Shown here: positions 1-7,330 of the stretch, one piece after another
Layout: every line of letters begins with the position of its first letter
Numbering within the stretch: position 1 is the first letter of the stretch
From: an uncultured Roseburia sp.
GTDB taxonomy: Bacteria; Bacillota_A; Clostridia; Lachnospirales; Lachnospiraceae
Direction: 5' to 3'
DNA: 34,191 nucleotides
NCBI GenBank assembly: GCA_900753715.1
Contig: CAAEAE010000117.1
Span: forward strand, 1 to 34,191
Notes under the pieces: model-generated
The model's input: only the letters and a program-made list of their open reading frames with translations
The model's database searches: none
Told to the model about the DNA's origin: nothing
Position numbers and translations under genes: made by a program

Positions 1-10
1 AAACAGATAT

Positions 11-84
11 GTGTGTGTAGCTCAGCTGGATAGAGCACTTGGCTACGGACCAAGGTGTCGGGGGTTCGAATCCTCTCACGCACG
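11..84 (+). tRNA. tRNA-Arg (anticodon ACG)
   Basis: A full cloverleaf can be folded. The acceptor stem GTGTGTG (11-17) pairs with CACGCAC (77-83), with one G-T wobble. The anticodon stem CTTGG/CCAAG encloses the loop CTACGGA, giving anticodon ACG at 45-47. The T loop is TTCGAAT, and the discriminator base is G84. The 3' CCA is not encoded. ACG is the usual Arg anticodon that is edited to ICG and reads CGU/CGC/CGA. A terminator follows three bases later. The promoter lies outside the window. Confidence 0.97.
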
Positions 85-86
85 TG

Positions 87-124
87 AAAACAGAGTCAGG
101 ACATTTGTCCTGACTCTGTTTTTT
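87..124. terminator. bidirectional intrinsic terminator between tRNA-Arg and glpP
   Basis: A near-perfect hairpin: AACAGAGTCAGGAC pairs with GTCCTGACTCTGTT around an ATTT loop, with A-rich and T-rich flanks on both sides. It ends the tRNA transcript on the plus strand. It can also end the converging glp operon, whose last stop codon is at 158. Confidence 0.9.
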
Positions 125-157
125 GACCTTTTGGGTGCTATGCGCAGCTTGCGGAAA

Positions 158-724
158 TTACAGAAACCAGATATCTTCGTTTGTAGAAGAAACGGAGGTA
201 ACACCTGCCTGCAACAACGCCATAATGTCTTCTTTTTCTGAGACCAGGCCGCCCGCAATAATCGGCGTAGTAGTCTGGTTACAGATGCGGGAGATGATTT
301 TGGGCATTAATGCAGGAAGGATTTCAATTAAATCCGGGTGTGCCGCTTTTACCTGACGGTCGATGTTTTCATATGCCATCGAGTCAATCACGAACAGACG
401 CAGGATAGTGTAGAGTCCAAGCTCCCTCGCGCGTTTGATAAGGGTTGGCTTTGTGGTGATGATGCCGTCTGCATGAGTATATTTTTTCAGAAAATCTACC
501 GCAATTTCCTTGGAGCTTAGGCCGTTGATTAAATCCAGATGTACCATGGCAATTTTTCCGGAGGACTTCACACAGTCCACGATGTCTGCAATATTACAGA
601 TGTCTCCGTACAGAATAAAAACCACACGGCTTTCGCTCGAAAGACATTTTTTTAAACCGTTGTCATCCTTGATGGCAGCAATGATAGGAGAATCTTCTAA
701 CGCTTCTTTAAATTCTTTTTTCAT
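158..724 (-). CDS. glpP: glycerol-3-phosphate responsive antiterminator GlpP
   Basis: A 188-residue protein of the GlpP family, RNA-binding regulators that bind glycerol-3-phosphate and allow transcription through leader terminators of glp genes. The fold expected is a TIM-barrel-like single domain. Family features visible are the DSPIIAAIKDD start, HLDLINGLSSKE in the first half, GIITTKP in the middle and PIIAGGL near the C-terminus. The ATG at 724 is chosen because AAAGGTG lies nine bases upstream; an in-frame GTG at 736 would overlap that site. It is the last gene of the operon G3P dehydrogenase, oxidoreductase, DUF1667, glpP. It therefore probably controls its own synthesis through the leader terminator at 3983-4035. 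Confidence 0.93.
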   Translation of the reverse strand: MKKEFKEALEDSPIIAAIKDDNGLKKCLSSESRVVFILYGDICNIADIVDCVKSSGKIAMVHLDLINGLSSKEIAVDFLKKYTHADGIITTKPTLIKRARELGLYTILRLFVIDSMAYENIDRQVKAAHPDLIEILPALMPKIISRICNQTTTPIIAGGLVSEKEDIMALLQAGVTSVSSTNEDIWFL

Positions 725-768
725 GGGAAAAGACACCTTTCGTATATGATATTCCCATTATATAAAAA

Positions 769-1152
769 TTATTGGCGGACTGCAATGGACTTTGCGGCAA
801 CAATGGCAACTCCGGTGCCGCAGACATCGGAAAGAATCACGTCACCGATATGTACCGGGGCAGAAATTTCCACGTCGCGGAGTGCCTCAATGCAGTCAAA
901 AATCCGGGTTTTTGGAATATCGGAAGCCGTTTTTACATTTACCATCGGGGAGACGCCGCCTTTGACGCGGACGGTTGTGGTGACAATCCGGGTCGGGTTT
1001 GTGACTTCCTTTCTGGCGTAGGCATCGCCTCTTGGACAGGTATTTCCGGTGACGGAGGAGACAGTACCGTCTGTCAGGGTCACGGTGATGGCACAGCCGA
1101 GTGGGCAGCCAATACAGGTCAATTCTTTGGTTTCAGATATATGTTCACTCAT
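769..1152 (-). CDS. DUF1667 domain-containing protein (Fe-S/zinc cysteine motif)
   Basis: A 127-residue DUF1667 protein. It opens with a CIGCPLGC cluster (about residues 13-20) and has a further NTCPRG cysteine near residue 38, a pattern suited to binding an iron-sulfur cluster or zinc. DUF1667 genes are commonly found next to G3P dehydrogenase and its FAD/NAD oxidoreductase partner in Firmicutes, and a role as a small electron-transfer subunit is inferred from that context. It starts 14 bases after the oxidoreductase stop, with AGAAAGGAG seven bases before ATG. The fold and metal content cannot be read from sequence alone. Confidence 0.88.
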   Translation of the reverse strand: MSEHISETKELTCIGCPLGCAITVTLTDGTVSSVTGNTCPRGDAYARKEVTNPTRIVTTTVRVKGGVSPMVNVKTASDIPKTRIFDCIEALRDVEISAPVHIGDVILSDVCGTGVAIVAAKSIAVRQ

Positions 1153-1166
1153 GAGAATACTCCTTT

Positions 1167-2477
1167 CTAGTTTTCAGTGGCAGGTGCGATTTTGATGGTA
1201 ATCTGCGCAAGGTCAGGAAATGCTTCAATTTTTTTGCGGTCGAGAATGACCTGTTCCATTTCTCCCGGAGCCATTACCGGACGCTTGCGGCTTGAAATTA
1301 ATGTATCGTTAAAATAGGTGGCGATACAGCAGTTTTTATAAACATCACCGACACGGAAGCGGACGGTAAGGGTGTCGTCCATCTGCTCCGGGCGGATGCA
1401 GGACGGAACCGTATAACGCACGCCGTCAGTAGGGATAATCTGGATGGTTTTGCCTGAAAACTTCTCTACTGGTGCCGTATCGGAATGGTCTTTGATGTAA
1501 CGTGCCGCATTTTTTCCAGCGGCGGCAGCCTCCTGGGAAACATAGTCGACCAAATCGTGGACGTGAAGGACATTTCCACAGGCAAAGATACCATTGACAT
1601 TTGTCTCCAAAGCGTCGTTTACGATTGGACCGGAGGTAACCGGATTTAAGGTGACGCCTGCACTTTTACTCAGTTCATTTTCCGGAATCAGACCGCAGGA
1701 GAGTAACAGGGTGTCGCAAGTGTAGCGCTCTTCGGTGCCCGGAATCGGCTTTCTGTCCGGACCGACTTCGGCGATGGTGACCGCCTGTACACGTTCTTTT
1801 CCCTCGATATCGACAACGGTATGGCTTAACTTTAACGGGATATCAAAATCGTTTAAGCACTGGACGATATTCCGCTTGAGACCGCCGGAGTAAGGCATCA
1901 GTTCTGCAACAACTTTTACCTTGGCGCCCTCTAATGTCATACGTCTTGCCATGATTAAACCAATGTCACCGGAACCTAAGATGACAACTTCCCTGCCCGG
2001 CATATAGCCTTCCATGTTGACTAATCGCTGTGCAGTTCCGGCGGAATAAATGCCTGCCGGACGGTAGCCCGGAATATTCAAGGCACCGCGGGAGCGTTCC
2101 CGGCAGCCCATTGCGAGAATGACCGCTTTTGCATGAAGCTCAAATAAGCCGTCGGTGCGGTTCATGGCAGTTACTTTCTTGTTGTAGAGCCCGGAATCGG
2201 TAACGGTGTCGATTGCGAGCACCATGGTATTTAATTTGTAAGGAATTTTGCGCTCGGCTGCCTGGTCGATAAAACGTGCTGCGTATTCCGGGCCGGTGAG
2301 TTCCTCTTTGAAGGTGTGGAGACCGAAGCCGTTATGGATGCACTGGTTTAAGATGCCGCCAAGTTCCTTGTCGCGTTCTAAGATTAAAATGCGTTCTATC
2401 CCGTTGTCTCTTGCAGAGATGGCTGCTGCAAGTCCTGCCGGACCTCCGCCGATGATAACTAAATCGTATGTATTCAT
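1167..2477 (-). CDS. FAD/NAD(P)-dependent oxidoreductase of the glycerol-3-phosphate operon
   Basis: A 436-residue flavoprotein of the pyridine nucleotide-disulphide oxidoreductase fold. An N-terminal FAD-binding Rossmann motif (IIGGGPAGLAAA) starts within the first ten residues. A second nucleotide-binding motif (VVILGSGDIGL) lies near residue 165, and a late ACGNV segment near residue 300 is typical of the FAD-contacting end of this fold. It is encoded between G3P dehydrogenase and DUF1667, so it probably passes electrons from glycerol-3-phosphate oxidation to NAD or another carrier; this is inferred from context. ATG at 2477 is preferred: AGGACGG is eight bases upstream, while the in-frame TTG at 2483 sits almost on that site. 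Confidence 0.9.
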   Translation of the reverse strand: MNTYDLVIIGGGPAGLAAAISARDNGIERILILERDKELGGILNQCIHNGFGLHTFKEELTGPEYAARFIDQAAERKIPYKLNTMVLAIDTVTDSGLYNKKVTAMNRTDGLFELHAKAVILAMGCRERSRGALNIPGYRPAGIYSAGTAQRLVNMEGYMPGREVVILGSGDIGLIMARRMTLEGAKVKVVAELMPYSGGLKRNIVQCLNDFDIPLKLSHTVVDIEGKERVQAVTIAEVGPDRKPIPGTEERYTCDTLLLSCGLIPENELSKSAGVTLNPVTSGPIVNDALETNVNGIFACGNVLHVHDLVDYVSQEAAAAGKNAARYIKDHSDTAPVEKFSGKTIQIIPTDGVRYTVPSCIRPEQMDDTLTVRFRVGDVYKNCCIATYFNDTLISSRKRPVMAPGEMEQVILDRKKIEAFPDLAQITIKIAPATEN

Positions 2478-2500
2478 AATCAATACCGTCCTTTCTGGAA

Positions 2501-3961
2501 TTAAAGGTTTTTATTTATGCCAACTACAAAATTAGAGCCAACACCGTTTTTGGTAATGTCAAACATGGACATTGGAACCTCGCGCTCTAAGATTTCCATG
2601 ACTCTTGGAGAGCAGAAGCCTGCCTGACAACGACCCATACCGGCACGCGTGCGTCGTTTGACGGCATCTAGGGAGCGTGCACCGAGCGGGCGGTGAATGG
2701 CATCCATGATTTCGCCCTCGGAAATCATTTCACAGCGGCAGATGATGTTGCCGTATTCCGGGTGTTCTTTGATGAGTGTGTTGCGCTCTTCCATGGAAAG
2801 TGTTTCCGGTCGTAAAATACCTTTTCTTGTGCTGATAAAGTCTGTTTTTTCCTTTAAGGAGAGCATGGAGCAAATCTGTGTTGCAACCAGTTCGCCGATT
2901 GCCGGAGCGGAAGAAAGTCCCGGGGATTCGATACCGGCAACGTTGAAAAATCCTTTTGCGTCTTCTGTTTCTCCGATGACAAAATCGTCTCCGTCCTCAT
3001 GGGCGCGCAGTCCGGCAAAGGAAGTAATTACCTGACGCATTGGAAGATTTCTGACACTGAGGGAGGCGGTTTTTGTGAGACTGTCAAGACCAGCCTGGGT
3101 CGTGTTGACGGCTTCCTTATTTTCCACATCCACGGCGGTAGGACCGACTAACAGATTGCCGTGCACAGTCGGGGTGACAAGAACGCCTTTTCCCATTTTG
3201 GATGGAAGCTGGAAAATGGTATGGGAAACATGGGTTCCTGCAGCTTTATCCAAAAGGCAGTATTCTCCTTTGCGGGCGGTGATGTGAAGTTTGTGCTCAC
3301 TTACCATATTGTTGAGCACATCTGCATAAACGCCGGCGGCATTGACAACAACTTTGGCATCAATACTGTCTGCTTTTTTCGTGTCGGTGTGAAGGGTTTC
3401 GATATGGTAGCCCTCCGTTGTTTTGCTGATATTTGTCACGCTGGTGTTTAAGAAAAATGCAACGCCGTTTGTGTACGCATTTTCGGCAAATGCCATTGTC
3501 ATATGGAATGGACAGACGATACCGCCGGTCGGAGCGAAAAGGGCACAGGTGACATCGTCACTTAAATTTGGTTCCATGGAAAGCAATTCTTCGCGTTCTA
3601 TGATGCGAAGCCCCGGAACACCGTTTGCAGTACCTTTTTCCAATAAATTTTCCAAAGCACTTCTGTCCTGATTTTTCGTGCAGACAACCAGGGAGCCGTT
3701 GCGCTTAAACGGAATGTCAAGTTCTTTGGCGAGTGTGTCCATCATGGCATTTCCGCGGACATTTAATTTTGCCTTTAAGGTGCCGGGCGCTGCATCAAAT
3801 CCAGCGTGGATGATGGCACTGTTTGCCTTCGAGGTTCCGTTACATACGTCCTCCTCCCGTTCTATGACACAGGCGCGTACCTGATATCTGGATAATTCTC
3901 TTGCGATGGCGCTTCCGGTGACCCCTGCGCCGACAATAGCTACATCATAAGCAGTATTCAT
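2501..3961 (-). CDS. anaerobic-type glycerol-3-phosphate dehydrogenase (FAD) with BFD-like [2Fe-2S] domain
   Basis: A 486-residue FAD-dependent dehydrogenase of the DAO/GlpA family that oxidises glycerol-3-phosphate to dihydroxyacetone phosphate. The dinucleotide-binding motif AIVGAGVTGSAIA is at the N-terminus. The C-terminal quarter has a BFD-like cluster domain with CRCE and GRCQAGFC cysteine pairs. No glycerol kinase or facilitator gene is present here, so substrate may come from lipid turnover, uptake of G3P, or a kinase elsewhere. Of two in-frame ATGs, the one at 3961 has AAGGAG seven bases upstream; the one at 3967 would leave only one base. It is the first gene of the operon and follows a leader terminator. 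Confidence 0.9.
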   Translation of the reverse strand: MNTAYDVAIVGAGVTGSAIARELSRYQVRACVIEREEDVCNGTSKANSAIIHAGFDAAPGTLKAKLNVRGNAMMDTLAKELDIPFKRNGSLVVCTKNQDRSALENLLEKGTANGVPGLRIIEREELLSMEPNLSDDVTCALFAPTGGIVCPFHMTMAFAENAYTNGVAFFLNTSVTNISKTTEGYHIETLHTDTKKADSIDAKVVVNAAGVYADVLNNMVSEHKLHITARKGEYCLLDKAAGTHVSHTIFQLPSKMGKGVLVTPTVHGNLLVGPTAVDVENKEAVNTTQAGLDSLTKTASLSVRNLPMRQVITSFAGLRAHEDGDDFVIGETEDAKGFFNVAGIESPGLSSAPAIGELVATQICSMLSLKEKTDFISTRKGILRPETLSMEERNTLIKEHPEYGNIICRCEMISEGEIMDAIHRPLGARSLDAVKRRTRAGMGRCQAGFCSPRVMEILEREVPMSMFDITKNGVGSNFVVGINKNL

Positions 3962-3982
3962 AGTCATTCTCCTTTTCTAGGT

Positions 3983-4035
3983 AAAAAAAGAGCAAGAAAA
4001 ACAAAACGATTCGACTCGTCTTATTTACCTTGCTC
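3983..4035 (-). terminator. leader terminator / GlpP antitermination target upstream of the glp operon
   Basis: Read on the minus strand, GAGCAAG (4035-4029) pairs with CTTGCTC (3996-3990) and is followed by seven T. The enclosed segment holds a second small stem, ACGA/TCGT, around a six-base loop. The structure lies between a promoter (-10 at 4069-4074) and the first gene start (3961), so RNA polymerase must read through it. With glpP in the same operon, it is the likely site of glycerol-3-phosphate dependent antitermination. The terminator is seen directly; GlpP binding is inferred. Confidence 0.82.
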
Positions 4036-4068
4036 ATGTCTCTCGGTAACATTTATGAAGTTAATTTC

Positions 4069-4096
4069 ATTATAGCATACCAGATGCCAAAATCAA
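4069..4096 (-). promoter_or_regulatory. sigma-A promoter of the glp operon
   Basis: On the minus strand, TTGATT (4096-4091), a 16-base spacer and a perfect TATAAT (4074-4069). The transcript would start near 4060, giving a leader of about 100 bases that contains the terminator at 4035-3983. Confidence 0.8.
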
Positions 4097-4164
4097 CCTT
4101 TTTTTACAGTAGAAAATGCTTTATAATGGAAATAGGACGCTGCAGAAAACAGGATGGATGAAAT

Positions 4165-4740
4165 ATGAAAGAGAAGACCTATCAGATTACAGTGGAAGAT
4201 ATCGTGATTACGGTAACGAAAAAGCGTATGAAAAATATGTATCTGCGTATCCGCAAGGAGGACGGGAGTGTTCTGATTTCTGCACCGCATGGAATGAATG
4301 AACAGAGGATTCTTGCGTTTGCGAGGGAACGTATTGACTGGATTCGCAAATACCGGAAATTATATGAAAAACATCCGGGCGAAACAGAGCCGGCGAAACA
4401 GTACACCGAGGCAGAGCTTAAGGAGAGGAAACGCCTGCTTTTGGAGAAGGCGAAGGTTCTCATCGCAAAATGGGAACCCGTGATGGGCGTTAAGGCATCC
4501 GGCATCACCATCCGCCAGATGAAAACGCGCTGGGGTTCCTGCAATGTAAAAACGCATCATATCAACCTGAATCTGGCGCTTCTTGATATGCCGGAGGAAT
4601 GTCTGGAATATGTGGTGGTGCATGAACTGACCCACATTTTAGAGGCAAGCCACAACGGGCGCTTCTGGGGATATATGACGGCATTTTACCCTGACTGGAA
4701 GCGGGTGAGAAAGAGCTTAAACAATTGGAATCCTACTTAA
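4165..4740 (+). CDS. YgjP/SprT-like zinc metallopeptidase (DUF45)
   Basis: A 191-residue protein of the YgjP-like (DUF45, WLM/SprT-related) metallopeptidase family. The zinc site HELTH is at residues 153-157, with a third likely ligand His163 in the SHNGRFW segment. The family-typical TRWGSC precedes it at 121-126. The N-terminal part contains the usual beta-rich segment with LRIRKEDG and ISAP. Its substrate is not known. The TATAAT at 4122-4127 is a good -10, but no clear -35 accompanies it. The gene ends convergently, overlapping the last eight bases of the DUF4250 gene. Confidence 0.88.
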   Translation: MKEKTYQITVEDIVITVTKKRMKNMYLRIRKEDGSVLISAPHGMNEQRILAFARERIDWIRKYRKLYEKHPGETEPAKQYTEAELKERKRLLLEKAKVLIAKWEPVMGVKASGITIRQMKTRWGSCNVKTHHINLNLALLDMPEECLEYVVVHELTHILEASHNGRFWGYMTAFYPDWKRVRKSLNNWNPT

Positions 4741-4921
4741 ACTGGTTGGAAGCGGCATCGTAAGTGTAGTCGATGGATGCGAGTTTTTCTGTAATCGCAG
4801 AAGCATCGGCATGAAATGCCTGAACGAGTTCCTCAAAGGAAGGATAATTGTCCCGAAGCTGTGTGTTGACAAAGCTTAGCAGCATAACCGGGTCATTTGG
4901 GAGTGCAGCGTATGTTTCCAT
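4733..4921 (-). CDS. DUF4250 domain-containing small protein
   Basis: A 62-residue cytoplasmic protein with the features of DUF4250: an LPNDPVMLLSFVNTQLRD start and a compact helical segment covering almost the whole chain. Function is unknown. ATG at 4921 has a perfect AGGAGG eight bases upstream; the open frame extends further upstream but has no translation signal there. A promoter (TTGCAA, 17 bases, TATTTT) lies at 4998-4970. The 3' end overlaps the convergent metallopeptidase gene by eight bases, so the two may interfere transcriptionally. Confidence 0.85.
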   Translation of the reverse strand: METYAALPNDPVMLLSFVNTQLRDNYPSFEELVQAFHADASAITEKLASIDYTYDAASNQFK

Positions 4922-4969
4922 GATAGAAACCTCCTGTAAAAATTTTTTAAAAAATAAATTTGTGAATTT

Positions 4970-4998
4970 AAAATAACACAATAGGAAAGGGATTGCAA
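4970..4998 (-). promoter_or_regulatory. probable sigma-A promoter of the DUF4250 gene
   Basis: On the minus strand, TTGCAA (4998-4993), exactly 17 bases, then TATTTT (4975-4970). This lies about 50 bases upstream of the start at 4921. Confidence 0.55.
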
Positions 4999-5001
4999 CG
5001 A

Positions 5002-5385
5002 ATGGAACCAAAGATTGATAAAGAAGTATTTGATAAATTTTTCACAGAGAGCTACTGCCCGGTGGAGTATGCCACGGTAAAAGAGGAGTTTGAAGAGATT
5101 GCGGCAGCGGGAAATGATATTTTTACGGGAAGCTATGAAGCGAGAAACTTAAACCGGGAAAATTTTATCCTGTATCTGACAAGCGAGGCGTACTGCGATT
5201 TTGAGGCGGTGGTCCAGGAGGCGATGGACGATTTGAACCCGGAAATCCTCGATGCGGTGATGGATGTGACGGAGAGCCAGCCGGACGGCGATGAGATTAC
5301 CGAGAAGTACTGGGAGACGCAGAGAGAACTGTTAAATGACTTTTTAAAGCAGCTTTATGACGATGTGATTTCTGGTTGGAAGTAG
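5002..5385 (+). CDS. hypothetical acidic protein, first gene of the sigma-factor operon
   Basis: A 127-residue cytoplasmic protein that I do not recognise. It is strongly acidic and rich in Glu, Asp, Phe and Tyr, appears mostly helical, and has no signal peptide or membrane segment. ATG at 5002 is used: GGAAAGGG lies about ten bases upstream. A TTG nine bases earlier is also in frame but lies too close to that site. The next gene begins nine bases after its stop behind a perfect AGGAGG, so it is probably cotranscribed with the small cysteine protein, the ECF sigma factor and the DUF4367 protein. Whether it takes part in sigma control is unknown. Confidence 0.75.
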   Translation: MEPKIDKEVFDKFFTESYCPVEYATVKEEFEEIAAAGNDIFTGSYEARNLNRENFILYLTSEAYCDFEAVVQEAMDDLNPEILDAVMDVTESQPDGDEITEKYWETQRELLNDFLKQLYDDVISGWK

Positions 5386-5394
5386 GAGGCGATT

Positions 5395-5574
5395 ATGGCA
5401 AAGGCAAATTGTGACACCTGTGTATACAATGTATATGATGAGGATGATGAGGCATGGTACTGTGAGGTCGACATGGACGAGGATGATGCAGCACGCATGA
5501 TGCAGGGACAGTTAAAGAGCTGCCCATATTATCAGAATGATGATGAATATGCGGTGGTACGGCATCAGATGTAA
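5395..5574 (+). CDS. small four-cysteine protein, DUF6472-like
   Basis: A 59-residue protein starting at ATG 5395 with AGGAGG five bases upstream, ending at TAA 5572-5574. It has a CDTC pair (residues 6-9), a third Cys near residue 23 and a fourth in KSCPYY (residue 43), spaced like a small zinc-binding fold. An acidic run lies between the pairs, and the end is DDEYAVVRHQM. The layout resembles DUF6472 proteins of Lachnospiraceae; function is unknown. It lies nine bases after the previous gene and 14 before the sigma factor. Confidence 0.8.
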   Translation: MAKANCDTCVYNVYDEDDEAWYCEVDMDEDDAARMMQGQLKSCPYYQNDDEYAVVRHQM

Positions 5575-5588
5575 AGTGGAGTGTTGGG

Positions 5589-6131
5589 ATGCTGATTTAT
5601 TTATGTGCACTGGATTCCGAGGAGGACAAAAGCCGTTTCCAGATTATTTATGAAGAAAATTATCTGCGGATGTATCACGTTGCATTTGGAATCTTAAAGC
5701 GCCAGGCAGAGGCAGAAAATGCCGTCCATGAGGCATTTCTTGGAATTGCAGAAAATTTCAAAAAATATTCCCGGATTTCCTGTAGTGAAATGACGGGACT
5801 GTGCGTTACTATAGTGAAACATAAAGCAATTGACATCTGGCGCCGGGAACAACATCTGTCCGAACAGGAATTAGAAACGTTTATTTTTGCGGAAGAATCG
5901 GCAGAGTTTTCACCGGAAGGGGTGGCAGAGCAGAAGGAGCAGAGTGCGCTCATGCAGCGCGCCCTGTCCGAACTGCCGGAGGTTTTAAAGGAGACGCTGG
6001 TGTTAAAGTATTATTATGAGTATGGAAACCGCGAGATTGCTAAAATTCTTGATATTCCGGTAAAAACGGTAGAAATGCGGCTTTATCGCGGAAAAGCAAA
6101 GCTCAGGGAGATTCTCGATGAAAAGATTTGA
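5589..6131 (+). CDS. ECF-type RNA polymerase sigma factor
   Basis: A 180-residue sigma-70 family protein of extracytoplasmic-function size. Region 2 covers about residues 20-90 (EENYLRMYHVAFGIL; then VKHKAIDIWRRE at the DNA-melting part). Region 4 covers about 122-175, with LPEVLKETLVLKYYY followed by the helix-turn-helix REIAKILDIPVKTVEMRLYRG. GGAG sits seven bases before ATG. The next gene overlaps by 14 bases and encodes a membrane protein of the type that holds such sigma factors inactive. Two matching upstream sites at 6802 and 9702 are candidate target promoters. The inducing signal is unknown. Confidence 0.9.
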   Translation: MLIYLCALDSEEDKSRFQIIYEENYLRMYHVAFGILKRQAEAENAVHEAFLGIAENFKKYSRISCSEMTGLCVTIVKHKAIDIWRREQHLSEQELETFIFAEESAEFSPEGVAEQKEQSALMQRALSELPEVLKETLVLKYYYEYGNREIAKILDIPVKTVEMRLYRGKAKLREILDEKI

Positions 6132-6801
6132 AAAAGAGGATGATATCCAAAAAATTGTCTGTGAGATGCACCGATACGAGATGGAACATCTGCCGGCAAA
6201 GGAAGTATTAGAGGAAAAATATCAGCTATCCGAAACTTTTTTTGCAAAAATGCGTCAGCTTGTGGAACGGATGACACGCAGAGAGAGAAGGAAGCGCAGA
6301 GAACAGTATGTGGCAGCAGCGGCAGTAATCGCCCTGCTGCTTTTTGGAATGGCAAATCCGAGCGTGGTGGCGCAGACATTTGCGGGTATCTGGGAATGGT
6401 TTACGGACCATGTCGAAATTCACTTCAAGGAAGAAGATACCGGGCTTACGGTGGTGCCGGAATATACCCTTAGCTATGTGCCGGAAGGTGTGGCACTTGT
6501 AAATGAGATGTATGGGGAGCATGGCGGATTATTAGAGTACAGTGGGGAAGATACATTACTGGTATTTGACTACATGCTAAGTGACGGAATTAGTAATGTG
6601 AATAATGAAAATGTACGGTATTCTACATTAGAATGGGATGATGGAACAGTGTTATACTGTTTTGAATCAGAAGGAGACGCGGATAATCTTGTGATGTGGC
6701 TGTCAGAGGACGATAAGATTGTATTTCAGATTAGCAGTAATTTAAGTATGGATGAAATTTTGAAAATATATGAGGGCGTGCAGAAAAAAATTGTAAAATA
6801 A
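6118..6801 (+). CDS. DUF4367-type membrane protein, probable anti-sigma factor
   Basis: A 227-residue single-pass protein. A charged cytoplasmic part (residues 1-62, ending in a dense RRERRKRRE patch) is followed by one membrane helix (about 63-82, AAAVIALLLFGMA). The extracytoplasmic part has the YVPEGV and IVFQISSNLSMDEILKIYEG features seen in DUF4367 proteins. It overlaps the sigma gene by 14 bases, which couples their translation. This is the standard arrangement of an ECF sigma factor with its anti-sigma factor. It has no zinc-type HxxxCxxC motif, so sigma binding is inferred from position and topology. No site-1 or site-2 protease is encoded nearby. Confidence 0.82.
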   Translation: MKRFEKEDDIQKIVCEMHRYEMEHLPAKEVLEEKYQLSETFFAKMRQLVERMTRRERRKRREQYVAAAAVIALLLFGMANPSVVAQTFAGIWEWFTDHVEIHFKEEDTGLTVVPEYTLSYVPEGVALVNEMYGEHGGLLEYSGEDTLLVFDYMLSDGISNVNNENVRYSTLEWDDGTVLYCFESEGDADNLVMWLSEDDKIVFQISSNLSMDEILKIYEGVQKKIVK

Positions 6802-6841
6802 TGTAGAGAAAACGCAGACTTCTCCGTTTCCTATATAGATG
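6802..6841 (+). promoter_or_regulatory. candidate ECF sigma promoter, copy 1
   Basis: The block TGTAGAGAAAA, 12 bases, CGTTT, then TATATAGATG matches the site at 9702-9741 at 32 of 40 positions with no gap. An A-rich upstream motif and a CGT-type downstream motif about one and a half helix turns apart are typical of ECF promoters. It follows the DUF4367 stop directly and precedes the secreted protein gene at 6885. It has no sigma-A -35/-10 pair. Assignment to the local sigma factor is inferred. Confidence 0.7.
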
Positions 6842-6884
6842 TGAATGAGACAAGCATCAATTAAGAAGGAAAGGGGGGAAACGG

Positions 6885-7298
6885 ATGAAGCACGTTCAGA
6901 AAATTTTGGGAGCTGTAGTAATATGCATATGTATTCTATTTTGTGGAGCAGATACTGCCAATGCACAGATGTTGTTTAAAGATGTAGCACCACGTTATCA
7001 GGAAACGAATAGAATATCAATGGTGATGGACTACAAGGATAACATTGCAAGTTGTACTGTTAGGGTTGTAGGAAAAAGCGGAACATCTAAAATAAATGTT
7101 AGGATTGTACTTCGCGAGACAATGACAAATGCAACGATTACGTCATGGACAGCATCCTCAAAGACCAGTACATGTGGCTCTGATAAGGAAGTAGCTGTAA
7201 AGTCTGGAAAAAGTTATACATTGGAGTGTGTTGCTACGGTATATGGTTCAGACGGCAAGAGTGAAGAAGTGAGTTCAACTCTTACAAAGGCTAATTAG
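6885..7298 (+). CDS. small secreted protein of unknown function
   Basis: A 137-residue protein with a clear signal peptide: a KHVQK n-region, a hydrophobic core at residues 7-22, and likely cleavage after ANA at residue 27. The mature part of about 110 residues is beta-rich with many Thr/Ser/Val and two cysteines (in ASCTVRV and STCGSD), which could form one disulfide. I do not recognise the family. It is the first gene behind candidate ECF promoter 1 and has GGAAAGGGGGG as ribosome binding site. It ends 15 bases before the amidase translation signal, so both are probably cotranscribed as sigma targets. Confidence 0.8.
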   Translation: MKHVQKILGAVVICICILFCGADTANAQMLFKDVAPRYQETNRISMVMDYKDNIASCTVRVVGKSGTSKINVRIVLRETMTNATITSWTASSKTSTCGSDKEVAVKSGKSYTLECVATVYGSDGKSEEVSSTLTKAN

Positions 7299-7330
7299 AG
7301 AAAGGAGAAAGGTATGAGAAAAAGTTAAAA

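Noticed and set aside
11..241. An open frame starting over tRNA-Arg
   Set aside because: It crosses the tRNA and the terminator hairpin and then runs antisense to glpP; it has no ribosome site.
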